The position numbers were made by a program, and so were the translations under genes. A stretch of DNA of 64,000 nt from Micromonospora_J zhanjiangensis (GTDB taxonomy: Bacteria; Actinomycetota; Actinomycetes; Mycobacteriales; Micromonosporaceae). The stretch lies in NCBI RefSeq assembly GCF_042650605.1, contig NZ_JBHSBN010000004.1, positions 248,001 through 312,000 of the forward strand, given 5' to 3'. Positions 9,069 to 16,985 of the stretch are shown here, in pieces (within the stretch, counting starts at the first letter, position 1; each line of letters begins with the position of its first letter). The notes beneath the pieces are model-generated. The model was not told the DNA's origin. It saw only the letters and a list, made by a program, of their open reading frames with translations, and did not search any database.

Positions 9069-9543
9069 TGCCGTCGGCCAGCATGGTGTCGAGCTTGGCG
9101 TAGCCCTCGTTGACCCCGGTCTCCATGCCGCTGGCGAGCCAGGCGTCGCGGTCGGCGAAGCTGTCGACCAGGGACTGGGCGTGCAGCCGGGTACGCCCGT
9201 CGCCGAGGTCCTCGAACCGCAGGGTCTCCAGCGCCACCCCGTCGGGTTGCCCCTCGAAGGTGAACGTCTGCACGATCCGGTCCGGCCGCACATCGTGGAA
9301 ACAGCCGCGGAAGGCGAACTCCTGGCCGTCGTGCGAGGAGACGAACCGCCAGCTGCCGCCGGGACGGGCGTCCCACTCGACCACCCGGGTCCGGGTGCTG
9401 TCCGGTCCGACCCACTGCGCGAACAGCTCGGGGTCGGTGTGCGCCCGGAACAGTTGCTCCGGGGTCGCGGTGAAGTCCCGGGTGGTCCGGATGACCGGCA
9501 CCTTCGGGTCGGCCTCGATCGTGGTTTCGGCGACAGTGTTCAC
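9061..9543 (-). CDS. SRPBCC (AHSA1-like) domain protein
   Basis: A 160-residue protein with the START/Bet v1-like AHSA1 fold. The pattern IRTTRDFTATPEQLFRAHTDPELFAQWVGP at the N-terminus and GGSWRF...GCFHDVRPDRIVQTFTFEG in the middle are typical. The start is a GTG at 9543 that overlaps the stop of the ArsR gene (GTGA). Such pairs (ArsR repressor plus AHSA1 protein) are common in actinobacteria; the cavity is thought to bind hydrophobic ligands, but none is known here. Confidence 0.88.
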   Translation of the reverse strand: MNTVAETTIEADPKVPVIRTTRDFTATPEQLFRAHTDPELFAQWVGPDSTRTRVVEWDARPGGSWRFVSSHDGQEFAFRGCFHDVRPDRIVQTFTFEGQPDGVALETLRFEDLGDGRTRLHAQSLVDSFADRDAWLASGMETGVNEGYAKLDTMLADGSV

Positions 9544-9911
9544 GCCGCGCTTCCTTCCTGTTGTCCGGTGTCGTTCGGTTTCTCGTCGTCCATCCGCGCC
9601 AGCACCGCGTCCAGGCGGCGGTAGCGTTCCTCCGCCTGGCGCCGGTAGCGCTCGATCCACTTGTCCATCAGGTCGAAGACCTCCGCGTCCAGCCGCACCG
9701 GTCGCGGCTGCGGCCCGGGCGGTCGGGTCACCACCCCGGCCTCCTCCAGCACCTTGAGGTGCTTGTAGACCGCCTGCAGCGACATCTGGTAGGGCTCGGC
9801 GAGCTGGCTCGCGGTCGCGTCGCCCGCCGAGAGCCGGGCCACCATGTCGCGCCGGGTCGGATCCGCGAGCGCCGCGAAGACCCGCGACAGGACGTCCGCC
9901 GTCGTAGCCAT
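9540..9911 (-). CDS. ArsR-family winged-helix repressor
   Basis: A 123-residue regulator: ADVLSRVFAALADPTRRDMVARLSAG, recognition helix SLQAVYKHLKVLEEAGVV, wing region RPVRLDAE. No Cys pair for metal sensing is seen, so this belongs to the non-metal ArsR group that accompanies AHSA1 proteins. It is the first gene of its operon. Its promoter (TTGACA, 17-bp spacer, TAGCGT on the minus strand) is covered by two inverted repeats of the form TCAAC-N6-GTTGA, which points to autorepression. Confidence 0.88.
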   Translation of the reverse strand: MATTADVLSRVFAALADPTRRDMVARLSAGDATASQLAEPYQMSLQAVYKHLKVLEEAGVVTRPPGPQPRPVRLDAEVFDLMDKWIERYRRQAEERYRRLDAVLARMDDEKPNDTGQQEGSAA

Positions 9912-9923
9912 CCCACCTCTCTT

Positions 9924-9939
9924 TCAACCGCTCGGTTGA
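9924..9939. promoter_or_regulatory. candidate ArsR operator 1
   Basis: Inverted repeat TCAACCG-CT-CGGTTGA, a perfect 7-bp dyad, between the ArsR start codon and its predicted -10 box. It covers the expected transcription start (near 9937). It matches the form TCAAC-N6-GTTGA shared with operator 2. Confidence 0.6.
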
Positions 9940-9943
9940 TTGG

Positions 9944-9972
9944 ACGCTACCTGGTGGCGTCGAGCGTGTCAA
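9944..9972 (-). promoter_or_regulatory. sigma70-type promoter of the arsR operon
   Basis: Read on the minus strand: -35 TTGACA (9972-9967), 17-bp spacer, -10 TAGCGT (9949-9944). The -35 box is a perfect consensus, unusual for this genome. It lies between the two inverted repeats, and operator 2 overlaps the -35 box. Confidence 0.65.
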
Positions 9973-9984
9973 CGGAAAGGTTGA
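9969..9984. promoter_or_regulatory. candidate ArsR operator 2
   Basis: Second copy of TCAAC-N6-GTTGA (TCAACGGAAAGGTTGA), centred 45 bp from operator 1 and overlapping the -35 box of the arsR promoter. Confidence 0.55.
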
Positions 9985-10029
9985 AAGACCTGGTCAAAAA
10001 CGTAGGGCCAGCAGGTCGGTCGGTCCTGT

Positions 10030-10035
10030 TAGGGT
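10030..10035 (+). promoter_or_regulatory. -10 box of a probable leaderless promoter
   Basis: TAGGGT with its last base 7 nt upstream of the A of the ATG at 10042, exactly the spacing expected when transcription starts at the start codon. No Shine-Dalgarno sequence precedes the ATG. Confidence 0.45.
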
Positions 10036-10041
10036 GCCCGG

Positions 10042-11472
10042 ATGCCGCCGCGACGCGCCCTGCTGCCGAGGTCGAGGCCGGCCGACTCGGGGGTGTCCTC
10101 CCGCGCGATCGCCGCCCTGCTGGACCGGCTCGAAGCGCGATCGGTCGAGTGTCATTCGATCATGATCGTGCGCCACGGCCATGTCGTGGCCGAGGGCTGG
10201 TGGGCGCCGTACTCGGCCGAGCGCCCGCACCTGCTGTACTCGGTGACCAAGTCGTTCACCTCGGTCGCCGTGGGGCTCGCGATCGCCGACGGACGCCTCT
10301 CGCTGGACGACCGGGTGGTGGACGTGTTGCCCGACCACGTTCCGGAGGGCATCCCGGAGCAGGGCCGGCGGCTCACCGTCCACCACCTGCTGTCGATGAC
10401 GAGCGGGCACCGGACGGACAGCCTCGCCGAGGCCTGGCGGCTGGAACCGGGCGACCTGGTAAAGGGCTTCCTGCGCGTACCGTTCCTGGACGGGCTGGGA
10501 ACGCGGCACGCCTACGACAACGCGACCACGTTCGTCCTGGCCCGGATGGTGGAACGAGCGACCGGCCGCGGCCTGCCGGAGCTGCTCGACGAGCGGCTGT
10601 TCGAGCCGATGGGCGTCGACCACGCCGAATGGGACCGGGTGGCGAGCGGCGCCGTCTTCGGATTCCACGGGTTGCACCTCACGACCGAGGCCGTCGCCGC
10701 CTTCGGTGAGATGCTGCGGTGCGAGGGCCGGTGGGGGGACCGGCAACTCGCACCGCGGGAATGGGTGCGGCTCGCGACCAGCCGGCACATCGAGACCCCG
10801 CCCGCGGAGATCGGCGCGGGGGGCGCCGACTGGCAGTGCGGGTACGGATACCAGTTCTGGATGTCGCGGCACGGCTATTTCGCCAACGGCGCCTACGGCC
10901 AGCAGTGCGTGGTGGTCCCCGAGCACGACCTCGTGGTGGTCCTGACCTGCGCCACATCCCAGGAGCAGGCGACGTTCGACGCGATATGGGAGTGTCTGCT
11001 GCCCGGCATGGACCACCGCGACGGCGCCCGGGACGACGAGCTTCTCGCGGACCGGCTGCGGCGGCTGTCACTGGCGCCGGTGTCGGGTGTGGCCGCCCCG
11101 GGACGTGCGGCCAAGGCGAGAATCGACGCCTCCGCCGAGTGTCCGCCGCTGCCCGACGGCACCACGGTGCTCCTCGACGCCCTGGACGATGGCTGGCGCC
11201 TGCGGATAGGGTCGTCGCTCACCGTCGACGTCGGACACGGCGAATGGCGGGAGAGCCTCCCGCTCGGCCGTCCTGTCGTCGCGGCCGGCGCCTGGCAGGG
11301 CGACACGTTCGTCGCCGACCTCTACGTCATCACCACTCCGCACCGGGTCCGGCTGGTGGTCGACGCCGCCGCGGGGACAGCCGTGGCGACGTGGCACACC
11401 GTGCCAATGAGCAGCCCCGATCTGGTGGTGCACCTGCGGTCGCCGCTGATGACCCGACCCGACGTCGCATAG
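10042..11472 (+). CDS. serine hydrolase, beta-lactamase class C / penicillin-binding-protein-like
   Basis: A 476-residue member of the class C beta-lactamase-like family. The nucleophile motif SxxK is S67-V-T-K70 (LLYSVTKSFTSVAVGLAI) and the second motif is Y158-D-N160. A third motif is expected in the region FANGAYGQQCVVVPEHDLVVVLT. Residues ~340-476 form an extra C-terminal beta-rich domain. No signal peptide is seen, so it is probably cytoplasmic and an esterase or peptidase rather than a resistance enzyme; the substrate is unknown. It is divergent from the arsR operon. A TAGGGT box at 10030-10035 places the transcription start at the ATG, suggesting a leaderless mRNA. Confidence 0.85.
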   Translation: MPPRRALLPRSRPADSGVSSRAIAALLDRLEARSVECHSIMIVRHGHVVAEGWWAPYSAERPHLLYSVTKSFTSVAVGLAIADGRLSLDDRVVDVLPDHVPEGIPEQGRRLTVHHLLSMTSGHRTDSLAEAWRLEPGDLVKGFLRVPFLDGLGTRHAYDNATTFVLARMVERATGRGLPELLDERLFEPMGVDHAEWDRVASGAVFGFHGLHLTTEAVAAFGEMLRCEGRWGDRQLAPREWVRLATSRHIETPPAEIGAGGADWQCGYGYQFWMSRHGYFANGAYGQQCVVVPEHDLVVVLTCATSQEQATFDAIWECLLPGMDHRDGARDDELLADRLRRLSLAPVSGVAAPGRAAKARIDASAECPPLPDGTTVLLDALDDGWRLRIGSSLTVDVGHGEWRESLPLGRPVVAAGAWQGDTFVADLYVITTPHRVRLVVDAAAGTAVATWHTVPMSSPDLVVHLRSPLMTRPDVA

Positions 11473-11490
11473 GTCGGCTCGATCGCTCGC

Positions 11491-12153
11491 TCAGTCGGTG
11501 GAGACGCGGTGGAGGTAGGGCCCGAAGTGGTCGGCGACCATGTGCGCGACGGCCTCCGGCCCGCCCGATCCGTCCACCTCGATCACGCGGACGCCGAGCC
11601 GCCGGGCCGAATCCGCCGCCGCCGCGGCGACCAGCTCGTCCCGCGCGAGCCGGTTGCGCTGCGCCCGTTCCGGATCACTCACCGGTACGCCCAGCGCGCC
11701 GGCCCGGGGCAACTCGGCGACCTGACGACGGCGGAACTGCGGGGTGGGCACCAGCAGCACCATCCGACGCGGCGAGTCGAGGATCGGGGCCACCAGGTGC
11801 GGCCGTAGTCCCCAACCCTCGGCGAGCACCGGCCGGCCGGAGACCAGCGCCCGCAGGTCGTCGAGGATCCATTCGAACCGCAGCTCGAAGTCGGCCAGCG
11901 CCGCCTCCGCCATCTCCTGCGGCGTCGCGGTGACCCATTCCCGCTCCGGATCGGGTCGCTCGGCGGACTGTCCACTGCGGACCCGGTGGGCCAACCGGCG
12001 GTCGTCGTGGCCGCGCGCGTCGTGGTAGTCGTGGTGGTACGCGGTGAGGCCGTACCGCACCGCCAACAGCCGGGCGACGGTGGACTTGCCGGCCCACTGG
12101 CCGCCGCCGATCCAGAGGGCGTTCCGGATGGTGCCGAACGGGTCCCAGGTCAT
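11491..12153 (-). CDS. P-loop kinase-like ATPase, unknown substrate
   Basis: A 220-residue protein with a P-loop near the N-terminus (GGGQWAGKS, residues 16-24, in WIGGGQWAGKSTVA), followed by HHDYHD, a possible substrate-binding acidic/His stretch, and a lid-like basic segment (FRRRQVAELPRAG). It resembles the small AAA-type nucleoside/adenylylsulfate-kinase-like proteins annotated only as ATP-binding protein. The ATG at 12153 is preferred because it puts the P-loop strand near the N-terminus; an in-frame ATG at 12243 would add a non-conserved 30-residue tail. It converges with the serine hydrolase (18-bp gap). Confidence 0.7.
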   Translation of the reverse strand: MTWDPFGTIRNALWIGGGQWAGKSTVARLLAVRYGLTAYHHDYHDARGHDDRRLAHRVRSGQSAERPDPEREWVTATPQEMAEAALADFELRFEWILDDLRALVSGRPVLAEGWGLRPHLVAPILDSPRRMVLLVPTPQFRRRQVAELPRAGALGVPVSDPERAQRNRLARDELVAAAAADSARRLGVRVIEVDGSGGPEAVAHMVADHFGPYLHRVSTD

Positions 12154-12299
12154 GCCGGACAGCGTCGACCGTCCACAACCGAAGATCAAGTCTTGTTCCG
12201 GGCGACCGGAGCTGGTTGATTGGAAGATGACGGCGCGTACCATTCGCCGGACGAGCGTTCCTCGGGAAGCGTCCCCTCCGCCTCAGGGAGTTTCTTCCG

Positions 12300-13196
12300 A
12301 TGCATCTGGTACGCGTACTGCCGTTCGCCGTCCGGGTCCCGGCCCTGGGCCTGGCGCTGCTGCTCACCGTCGCCGGCTGCGGGTCGTCCTCCGCTCGGCA
12401 GGTGATCGGTCCGAAGCCGGTCGGCCGGGCCGCGGCGGCACCGGCGGCCGACGGCGGCGCGGCCAGGCCCGGTCAGCCGGCCGGCGATCCGGCTACCGCG
12501 TCGACCTCGGGGCCGGCCGGGGCCGGTACGCAGCCGGGCGGTGCCCCCGGCCCCAAACCGAGCCCGCGACCCGAGGTGATGCACGGTCCCGCCGGTTCGC
12601 AGAGCCGTACCGGCACCGACGCGGTGGCGCTGACCTTCGACGACGGGCCGGACCCGGTGAACACCCCCAAGCTGCTCGACCTGCTCAAGGCGCACGGGGT
12701 GAAGGCGACCTTCTGCCTGGTCGGCCACCGGGTGCGGGACAACCAGGAGATCGTGAAGCGGATCGCCGCCGAGGGGCACACCCTGTGCAACCACTCCTGG
12801 CAGCACCTGGAGGACCTGGCCAAGCGGCCGGACAAGTACCTGATGCGGGACCTGGTGGCGACCAACGAGCAGATCCACAAGGCGGTGCCCGGCGCGAAGA
12901 TCCAGTACTTCCGGGCGCCGTACGGCAACTTCACCACCCGGCTCAACGGCTTCGCCGCGAGGCTCGGCATGATCCCGTTGTCCTGGAACGTCGACGACGA
13001 GTGCTGGCAGACCGCGAAGTACGGCAGCGGCGCGAAGATGACCGGTCACATGGCGGCGATGGTGCGGCAGGAGACCCGTAAGGGCTCGATCATCCTCAGC
13101 CACGACAACCTGAAACCGCAGACCCCGGTGGCGTACCAGGAGATCCTGCCCTGGCTCACGGCCCGGTTCCAACTCGTCCCGATGCCGGTCACCTGA
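12300..13196 (+). CDS. lipoprotein polysaccharide deacetylase (NodB domain)
   Basis: A 298-residue secreted lipoprotein. The signal peptide ends in the lipobox VAGC with Cys27. A ~75-residue Pro/Ala/Gly-rich linker precedes the NodB catalytic domain. The domain shows motif 1 TFDDGPD (D114, D115), the metal His pair in CNHSWQH and motif 3 RAPYGN. Such enzymes remove N-acetyl groups from peptidoglycan or other cell-surface sugars. Its position outside the cytoplasmic membrane fits cell-wall modification. The substrate is not deducible. Confidence 0.88.
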   Translation: MHLVRVLPFAVRVPALGLALLLTVAGCGSSSARQVIGPKPVGRAAAAPAADGGAARPGQPAGDPATASTSGPAGAGTQPGGAPGPKPSPRPEVMHGPAGSQSRTGTDAVALTFDDGPDPVNTPKLLDLLKAHGVKATFCLVGHRVRDNQEIVKRIAAEGHTLCNHSWQHLEDLAKRPDKYLMRDLVATNEQIHKAVPGAKIQYFRAPYGNFTTRLNGFAARLGMIPLSWNVDDECWQTAKYGSGAKMTGHMAAMVRQETRKGSIILSHDNLKPQTPVAYQEILPWLTARFQLVPMPVT

Positions 13197-13235
13197 TCCG
13201 GTCAGGACCGTGACGACCTGGCCGCCCGCCTGGCC

Positions 13236-13259
13236 CCGCGTCCGCAGGGCGGGACGCGG
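13236..13259 (+). terminator. hairpin after the polysaccharide deacetylase gene
   Basis: Stem CCGCGTCC / GGACGCGG (8 bp, loop of 8 nt), 40 bp past the deacetylase stop and ahead of aroC. There is no T-run, as is usual for terminators in this GC range. Confidence 0.4.
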
Positions 13260-13356
13260 CGGGCGGGGAGCCGGAGCGGGCACCGAGCGTGACAGACTGA
13301 TCGGCGGGCGGGCGAGCCGGAGTCCTCGCCGCCGTTGAGACGGAAGGCGTCGGAAC

Positions 13357-14535
13357 GTGTTGCGCTGGCTGACCGCAGGTGAATCGCACGGCCCCGCCCT
13401 GATGGCCGTGCTGGAGGGCGTACCCGCCGGGATCGAGGTGACCAGCGCGGACATCGTCCGCGAGCTGGCCCGCCGGCGGCTCGGCTACGGCCGGGGCGCC
13501 CGGATGGCGTTCGAGCAGGACGAGGTCGAGATCATCGGCGGCCTGCGGCACGGCCGGACCCTGGGCAGCCCGTTCGCCGTACGGGTGGGCAACTCGGAGT
13601 GGCCCAAGTGGCGCACCGTGATGGCGGCCGATCCGGTGTCCGAGGAGGAGTTGGCCGCTCAGGCCCGCAACGCCCCGCTGACCCGTCCCCGGCCGGGCCA
13701 CGCCGACCTGGCCGGCATGCAGAAGTACGGGCACACCGACGCCCGGCCGATCCTGGAACGGGCCAGCGCCCGGGAGACCGCCGCCCGGGTGGCCGTGGGC
13801 ACCGTCGCCAAGGCGCTGCTGCGGCAGGCGCTGGGCGTGGAGATCGTCTCGCACGTGGTGGAGTTGGGCTCGGTGGCGGCCAAGCCGGGCCTGCAGCCCC
13901 GGCCGGAGGACGCCGAGCGGGTGGACGCCGACCCGCTGCGCTGCCTCGACCCGGAGGCGAGCGCACGGATGGTCGCCGAGGTCGACGCGGCCAAGAAGGA
14001 CGCCGACACGCTCGGCGGCATCGTCGAGGTGCTCGCCTACGGACTGCCCCCGGGCCTCGGCAGTCACGTGCAGTGGGACCGCAAGCTGGACGCCCGGCTG
14101 GCCACCGCGCTGATGTCGATCCAGGCCATCAAGGGCGTGGAGATCGGCGACGCGTGGCAGCAGGCCCGCTCCCGGGGCTCGGTGGCGCACGACGAGATCG
14201 TGCCGACCGCGACCGGCGTGCGTCGGGTCACCGACCGGGCCGGCGGCCTGGAGGGCGGCATGACCACCGGCGAACCCCTTCGGGTACGCGCCGCGATGAA
14301 GCCGATCTCGTCGTTGAACCGGGCCCTGTCCACGGTGGACGTCAGCACCGGCGAGCCGGCCACCGCCATCAACCAGCGGTCCGACGTGTGTGCGGTGCCC
14401 GCCGCCGCGGTGGTGGCCGAGGCGATGGTCGCGCTGGTGCTGGCCGAGGCGGCGACCGAGAAGCTCGGCGGCGACTCGGTGACCGAGATCCGCCGCAACC
14501 TGGCCGGCTACCTCGACCACCTGGTGATCCGGTGA
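13357..14535 (+). CDS. aroC: chorismate synthase
   Basis: Last common step of aromatic biosynthesis: EPSP to chorismate, needing reduced FMN. 392 residues, normal length. Signatures: MLRWLTAGESHGPALMAVLEGVPAG at the N-terminus, RRRLGYGRGARM, GMQKYGHTDARPILERASARETA, and the RSDVCAVPAA motif near the C-terminus. GTG start at 13357. It overlaps aroK by 4 bp (GTGA), forming an aroC-aroK unit. Confidence 0.98.
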   Translation: MLRWLTAGESHGPALMAVLEGVPAGIEVTSADIVRELARRRLGYGRGARMAFEQDEVEIIGGLRHGRTLGSPFAVRVGNSEWPKWRTVMAADPVSEEELAAQARNAPLTRPRPGHADLAGMQKYGHTDARPILERASARETAARVAVGTVAKALLRQALGVEIVSHVVELGSVAAKPGLQPRPEDAERVDADPLRCLDPEASARMVAEVDAAKKDADTLGGIVEVLAYGLPPGLGSHVQWDRKLDARLATALMSIQAIKGVEIGDAWQQARSRGSVAHDEIVPTATGVRRVTDRAGGLEGGMTTGEPLRVRAAMKPISSLNRALSTVDVSTGEPATAINQRSDVCAVPAAAVVAEAMVALVLAEAATEKLGGDSVTEIRRNLAGYLDHLVIR

Positions 14536-15068
14536 CCGCCCCGACGGCCGCCGGAACGCCGTCGACCGGGCCGGTCTGCGTGCTGGTCGGCCCGCCCGGC
14601 GCCGGCAAGAGCACCGTCGGGCAGTTGCTGGCCGACCGGCTGGGCCGCGGCTTCCGGGACACCGACCTGGACATCGAGGCGACCGCCGGCAAGCCGATCC
14701 CGGAGATCTTCATCGACGAGGGGGAGGAGCACTTCCGTACCCTGGAACGGGCCGCCGTGACGGTGGCGCTGGCCTCCTTCGACGGGGTGCTGGCGTTGGG
14801 CGGCGGGGCGATCCTGGCCGAGTCGACCCGGGCCGCGCTCGCCGGACATCCGGTGGTCCACCTGTCGGTGCAGTTGCCGGACGCGATGAAGCGGATCGGC
14901 ATGGGCGCCGGCCGGCCGCTGCTCGCGCTCAACCCGCGGGCCACCCTGAAGCATCTGATGGACCAGCGCCGCCCGCTCTACGAGCAGGTCGCCGTCGGGA
15001 CCGTCGGCACCGACGGGCGCACCCCCGAGGAGATCGTCGAGGAGATCGTCGCCCTGCTCAAGGTCTGA
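14532..15068 (+). CDS. aroK: shikimate kinase
   Basis: Phosphorylates shikimate at the 3-OH using ATP. 178 residues; the GTG start at 14532 overlaps the aroC stop. The P-loop GPPGAGKST is at residues 20-28, the shikimate-binding DTDLDIE follows, then the Walker-B-like GGGAI motif and the lid Arg region GAGRPLL. A strong bidirectional terminator-like hairpin follows (15088-15118). In many actinobacteria aroB comes next, but here two unrelated genes intervene. Confidence 0.96.
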   Translation: MTAPTAAGTPSTGPVCVLVGPPGAGKSTVGQLLADRLGRGFRDTDLDIEATAGKPIPEIFIDEGEEHFRTLERAAVTVALASFDGVLALGGGAILAESTRAALAGHPVVHLSVQLPDAMKRIGMGAGRPLLALNPRATLKHLMDQRRPLYEQVAVGTVGTDGRTPEEIVEEIVALLKV

Positions 15069-15087
15069 CTGTGAGCATGGCGAGCCG

Positions 15088-15118
15088 TCGGGCCCGCCGC
15101 CACCGACGGCGGGCCCGA
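15088..15118. terminator. bidirectional terminator between aroK and the alpha/beta hydrolase gene
   Basis: Perfect 12-bp stem (TCGGGCCCGCCG / CGGCGGGCCCGA) with a 7-nt loop. It lies between two convergent genes (aroK ends 15068, hydrolase ends 15139), so it can serve both strands. Confidence 0.7.
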
Positions 15119-15138
15119 GGACGCCGACCGACCGTGGG

Positions 15139-15873
15139 TCAGCTCTTCCGGCCGATCTCGTCGAGGATCGCGACCAGCCGCTCCGGTTCGCTGAACATCG
15201 GCCAGTGCCCGGTCGGCAGCCCGTGCAGGTCTGCCCCGGCGAGCAGGGCGAAGAACGGGTGTCCCTGTTCGATCATGGACCGGGCCACCTCGACCGGGAA
15301 GGTGCAGGAGATCAGGGCGGTCGGCACGGGGGCGGCCGCGCCGGTGCGCCGGACCGGGTCGGTCGCCGCCCGCAGCGGTTGCGGGGTCGCCCGGCGACGC
15401 AGCAGCGCCAGCGTGTCGGCGTCGAGGCCGGCCAGGTTCCGCGGGTCGGCCGCCGGATCCCAGGCCGGGGGCGGCAGCAGGTGACCGGCACCGATCAGAC
15501 CGCGCAGCCGGTCCTGTTCCTCGGGCGGATTGACGTCGAACTGGGCCGTGCCGTCCGGCAGCGGGCCGCTGTCCAGGTAGACCACCCGCGCCAGCCGGTC
15601 CGGGATCCGGTCCGCGACCTGGGCCACCGGCATCCCGCCGCCGGAGTGGCCGACCAGCACCACGTCGCGCAGCTCCTCGGTCTCGACCACCCGCACGATG
15701 TCCTCGGTGTGCGTCTTGAGGCCGACCTCCGGGCCGGCCAGGTGCGCCCGGTCCGCGACCCCGGTCAGGGTCAGCGGGTGGACCTCGTGTCCGTGGGCGC
15801 GCAGCCCGGCGGTCACCTCCCGCCACGCCCAGGCCCCCAGCCAGAACCCCGGCACCAGTACGAATGTCGCCAT
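15139..15873 (-). CDS. alpha/beta hydrolase
   Basis: A 244-residue single-domain alpha/beta hydrolase. N-terminus MATFVLVPGFWLGAWAWREV (oxyanion loop), nucleophile elbow GHSGGGMP, and a C-terminal catalytic His in LPTGHWPMFSEPERL. These features match the esterase/EstA-like group common in actinobacteria. The substrate is unknown. It is divergent from the WYL regulator, which may control it. Confidence 0.85.
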   Translation of the reverse strand: MATFVLVPGFWLGAWAWREVTAGLRAHGHEVHPLTLTGVADRAHLAGPEVGLKTHTEDIVRVVETEELRDVVLVGHSGGGMPVAQVADRIPDRLARVVYLDSGPLPDGTAQFDVNPPEEQDRLRGLIGAGHLLPPPAWDPAADPRNLAGLDADTLALLRRRATPQPLRAATDPVRRTGAAAPVPTALISCTFPVEVARSMIEQGHPFFALLAGADLHGLPTGHWPMFSEPERLVAILDEIGRKS

Positions 15874-15954
15874 TGCTCGCTCCTTCGTTCCCGTCGTTCC
15901 GGCGACCGTACGATGGCATCCGGACAGAACCCGCCCGGATAAGGAGTGTGGCCC

Positions 15955-16974
15955 GTGTCACGTCCGGCCGCCCGGGTGCTCGGCATGCTCGAACTGCTGC
16001 AGGCCCACCACCGGCTCACCGGGGTCGAGCTGGCCGGCCGGCTCGGCGTCGACGAGCGGACCGTCCGCCGGTACGCGGGCACCCTCACCGCCCTGGGCGT
16101 CCCGGTCGAGGCCGGCCGGGGCCGGTACGGCGGCTACCGGATCCGGCCCGGTTTCAAGCTCCCGCCGTTGATGCTGACCGAGGACGAGGCGGCGGCGGTG
16201 GTGCTCGGTCTGCTGGCCGCCGAGCGGATCGGGCTCGCCACCGAGGCGCCGGCCACCGGGTCCGCGCTGGCGAAGATCAGCCGGGTCCTGCCGGCCGCCC
16301 TCGCCGACCGGCTCGCCGGCCTGCGGGAACACCTCGGCTTCACCATGCGTCCCCGGGACCCGCGACCGCAGCCGGCGACCGACACCCTGCTCACCCTCGG
16401 CGCGGCGGCCCGGGACCGGCGCCGGGTCACCCTCGACTACCGGTCCTGGCGGGGCGAACGGACCCGGCGCCGGTTCGACCCGTACGGCCTGGTCTTCCAC
16501 GCCGGCCGGTGGTACGTCACCGGACACGACCACCTGCGCGGGCAGCCGCGGACCTTCCGGCTGGACCGGGTCGACGAGGTGACCACCGGGGCGGAGACCT
16601 TCACCGCGCCGGCCGGCTTCGACCCGGTCGCCCAGGTGACCCGGGGGCTGGCGGCCGTGCCGTACGCGGTCGAGGTACGGGTGCTGCTGGCGGTCGACCT
16701 ACCGACCGCCAGCCGGCGGATCCCCGCCACGGTGGCCGGGTTGACCGAGACCGACGACGGGGTGCTGCTGCACACCCGGGCGGAGAGCCTGGACGGGATG
16801 GCGCACCTGCTCGCCGGGCTGGGCTGGCCGTTCACCGTGCTCACCCCGGACGAGCTGCGGACCGCCGTGGCCCGGCACGCCGCCCGGCTCGCCGACTGGG
16901 CCACCGCCGACCGGCTGGACGCGGCGCGGCTGCGGGCGTCGCGAGGGCACCCGGCGGCGCCCCGGAACGACTAG
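15955..16974 (+). CDS. HTH/WYL-domain transcriptional regulator (YafY-like)
   Basis: A 339-residue protein. N-terminal HTH (RVLGMLELLQAHHRLTGVELAGRLGVDERTVRRYAGTL), then the WYL domain (RRVTLDYRSWRGERTRRRFDPYGLVFHAGRWYVTGHD) and a C-terminal WCX-like extension. The GTG at 15955 is chosen because AAGGAG (15941-15946) gives proper spacing; the in-frame GTG at 15946 overlaps that site. WYL proteins usually sense nucleic-acid or small-molecule ligands. Its neighbour in the opposite direction, the alpha/beta hydrolase, is the likely target. The region between them holds an ATCCGG-N10-CCGGAT inverted repeat at 15919-15940. Confidence 0.88.
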   Translation: MSRPAARVLGMLELLQAHHRLTGVELAGRLGVDERTVRRYAGTLTALGVPVEAGRGRYGGYRIRPGFKLPPLMLTEDEAAAVVLGLLAAERIGLATEAPATGSALAKISRVLPAALADRLAGLREHLGFTMRPRDPRPQPATDTLLTLGAAARDRRRVTLDYRSWRGERTRRRFDPYGLVFHAGRWYVTGHDHLRGQPRTFRLDRVDEVTTGAETFTAPAGFDPVAQVTRGLAAVPYAVEVRVLLAVDLPTASRRIPATVAGLTETDDGVLLHTRAESLDGMAHLLAGLGWPFTVLTPDELRTAVARHAARLADWATADRLDAARLRASRGHPAAPRND

Positions 16975-16985
16975 GCTGCCAGCCG

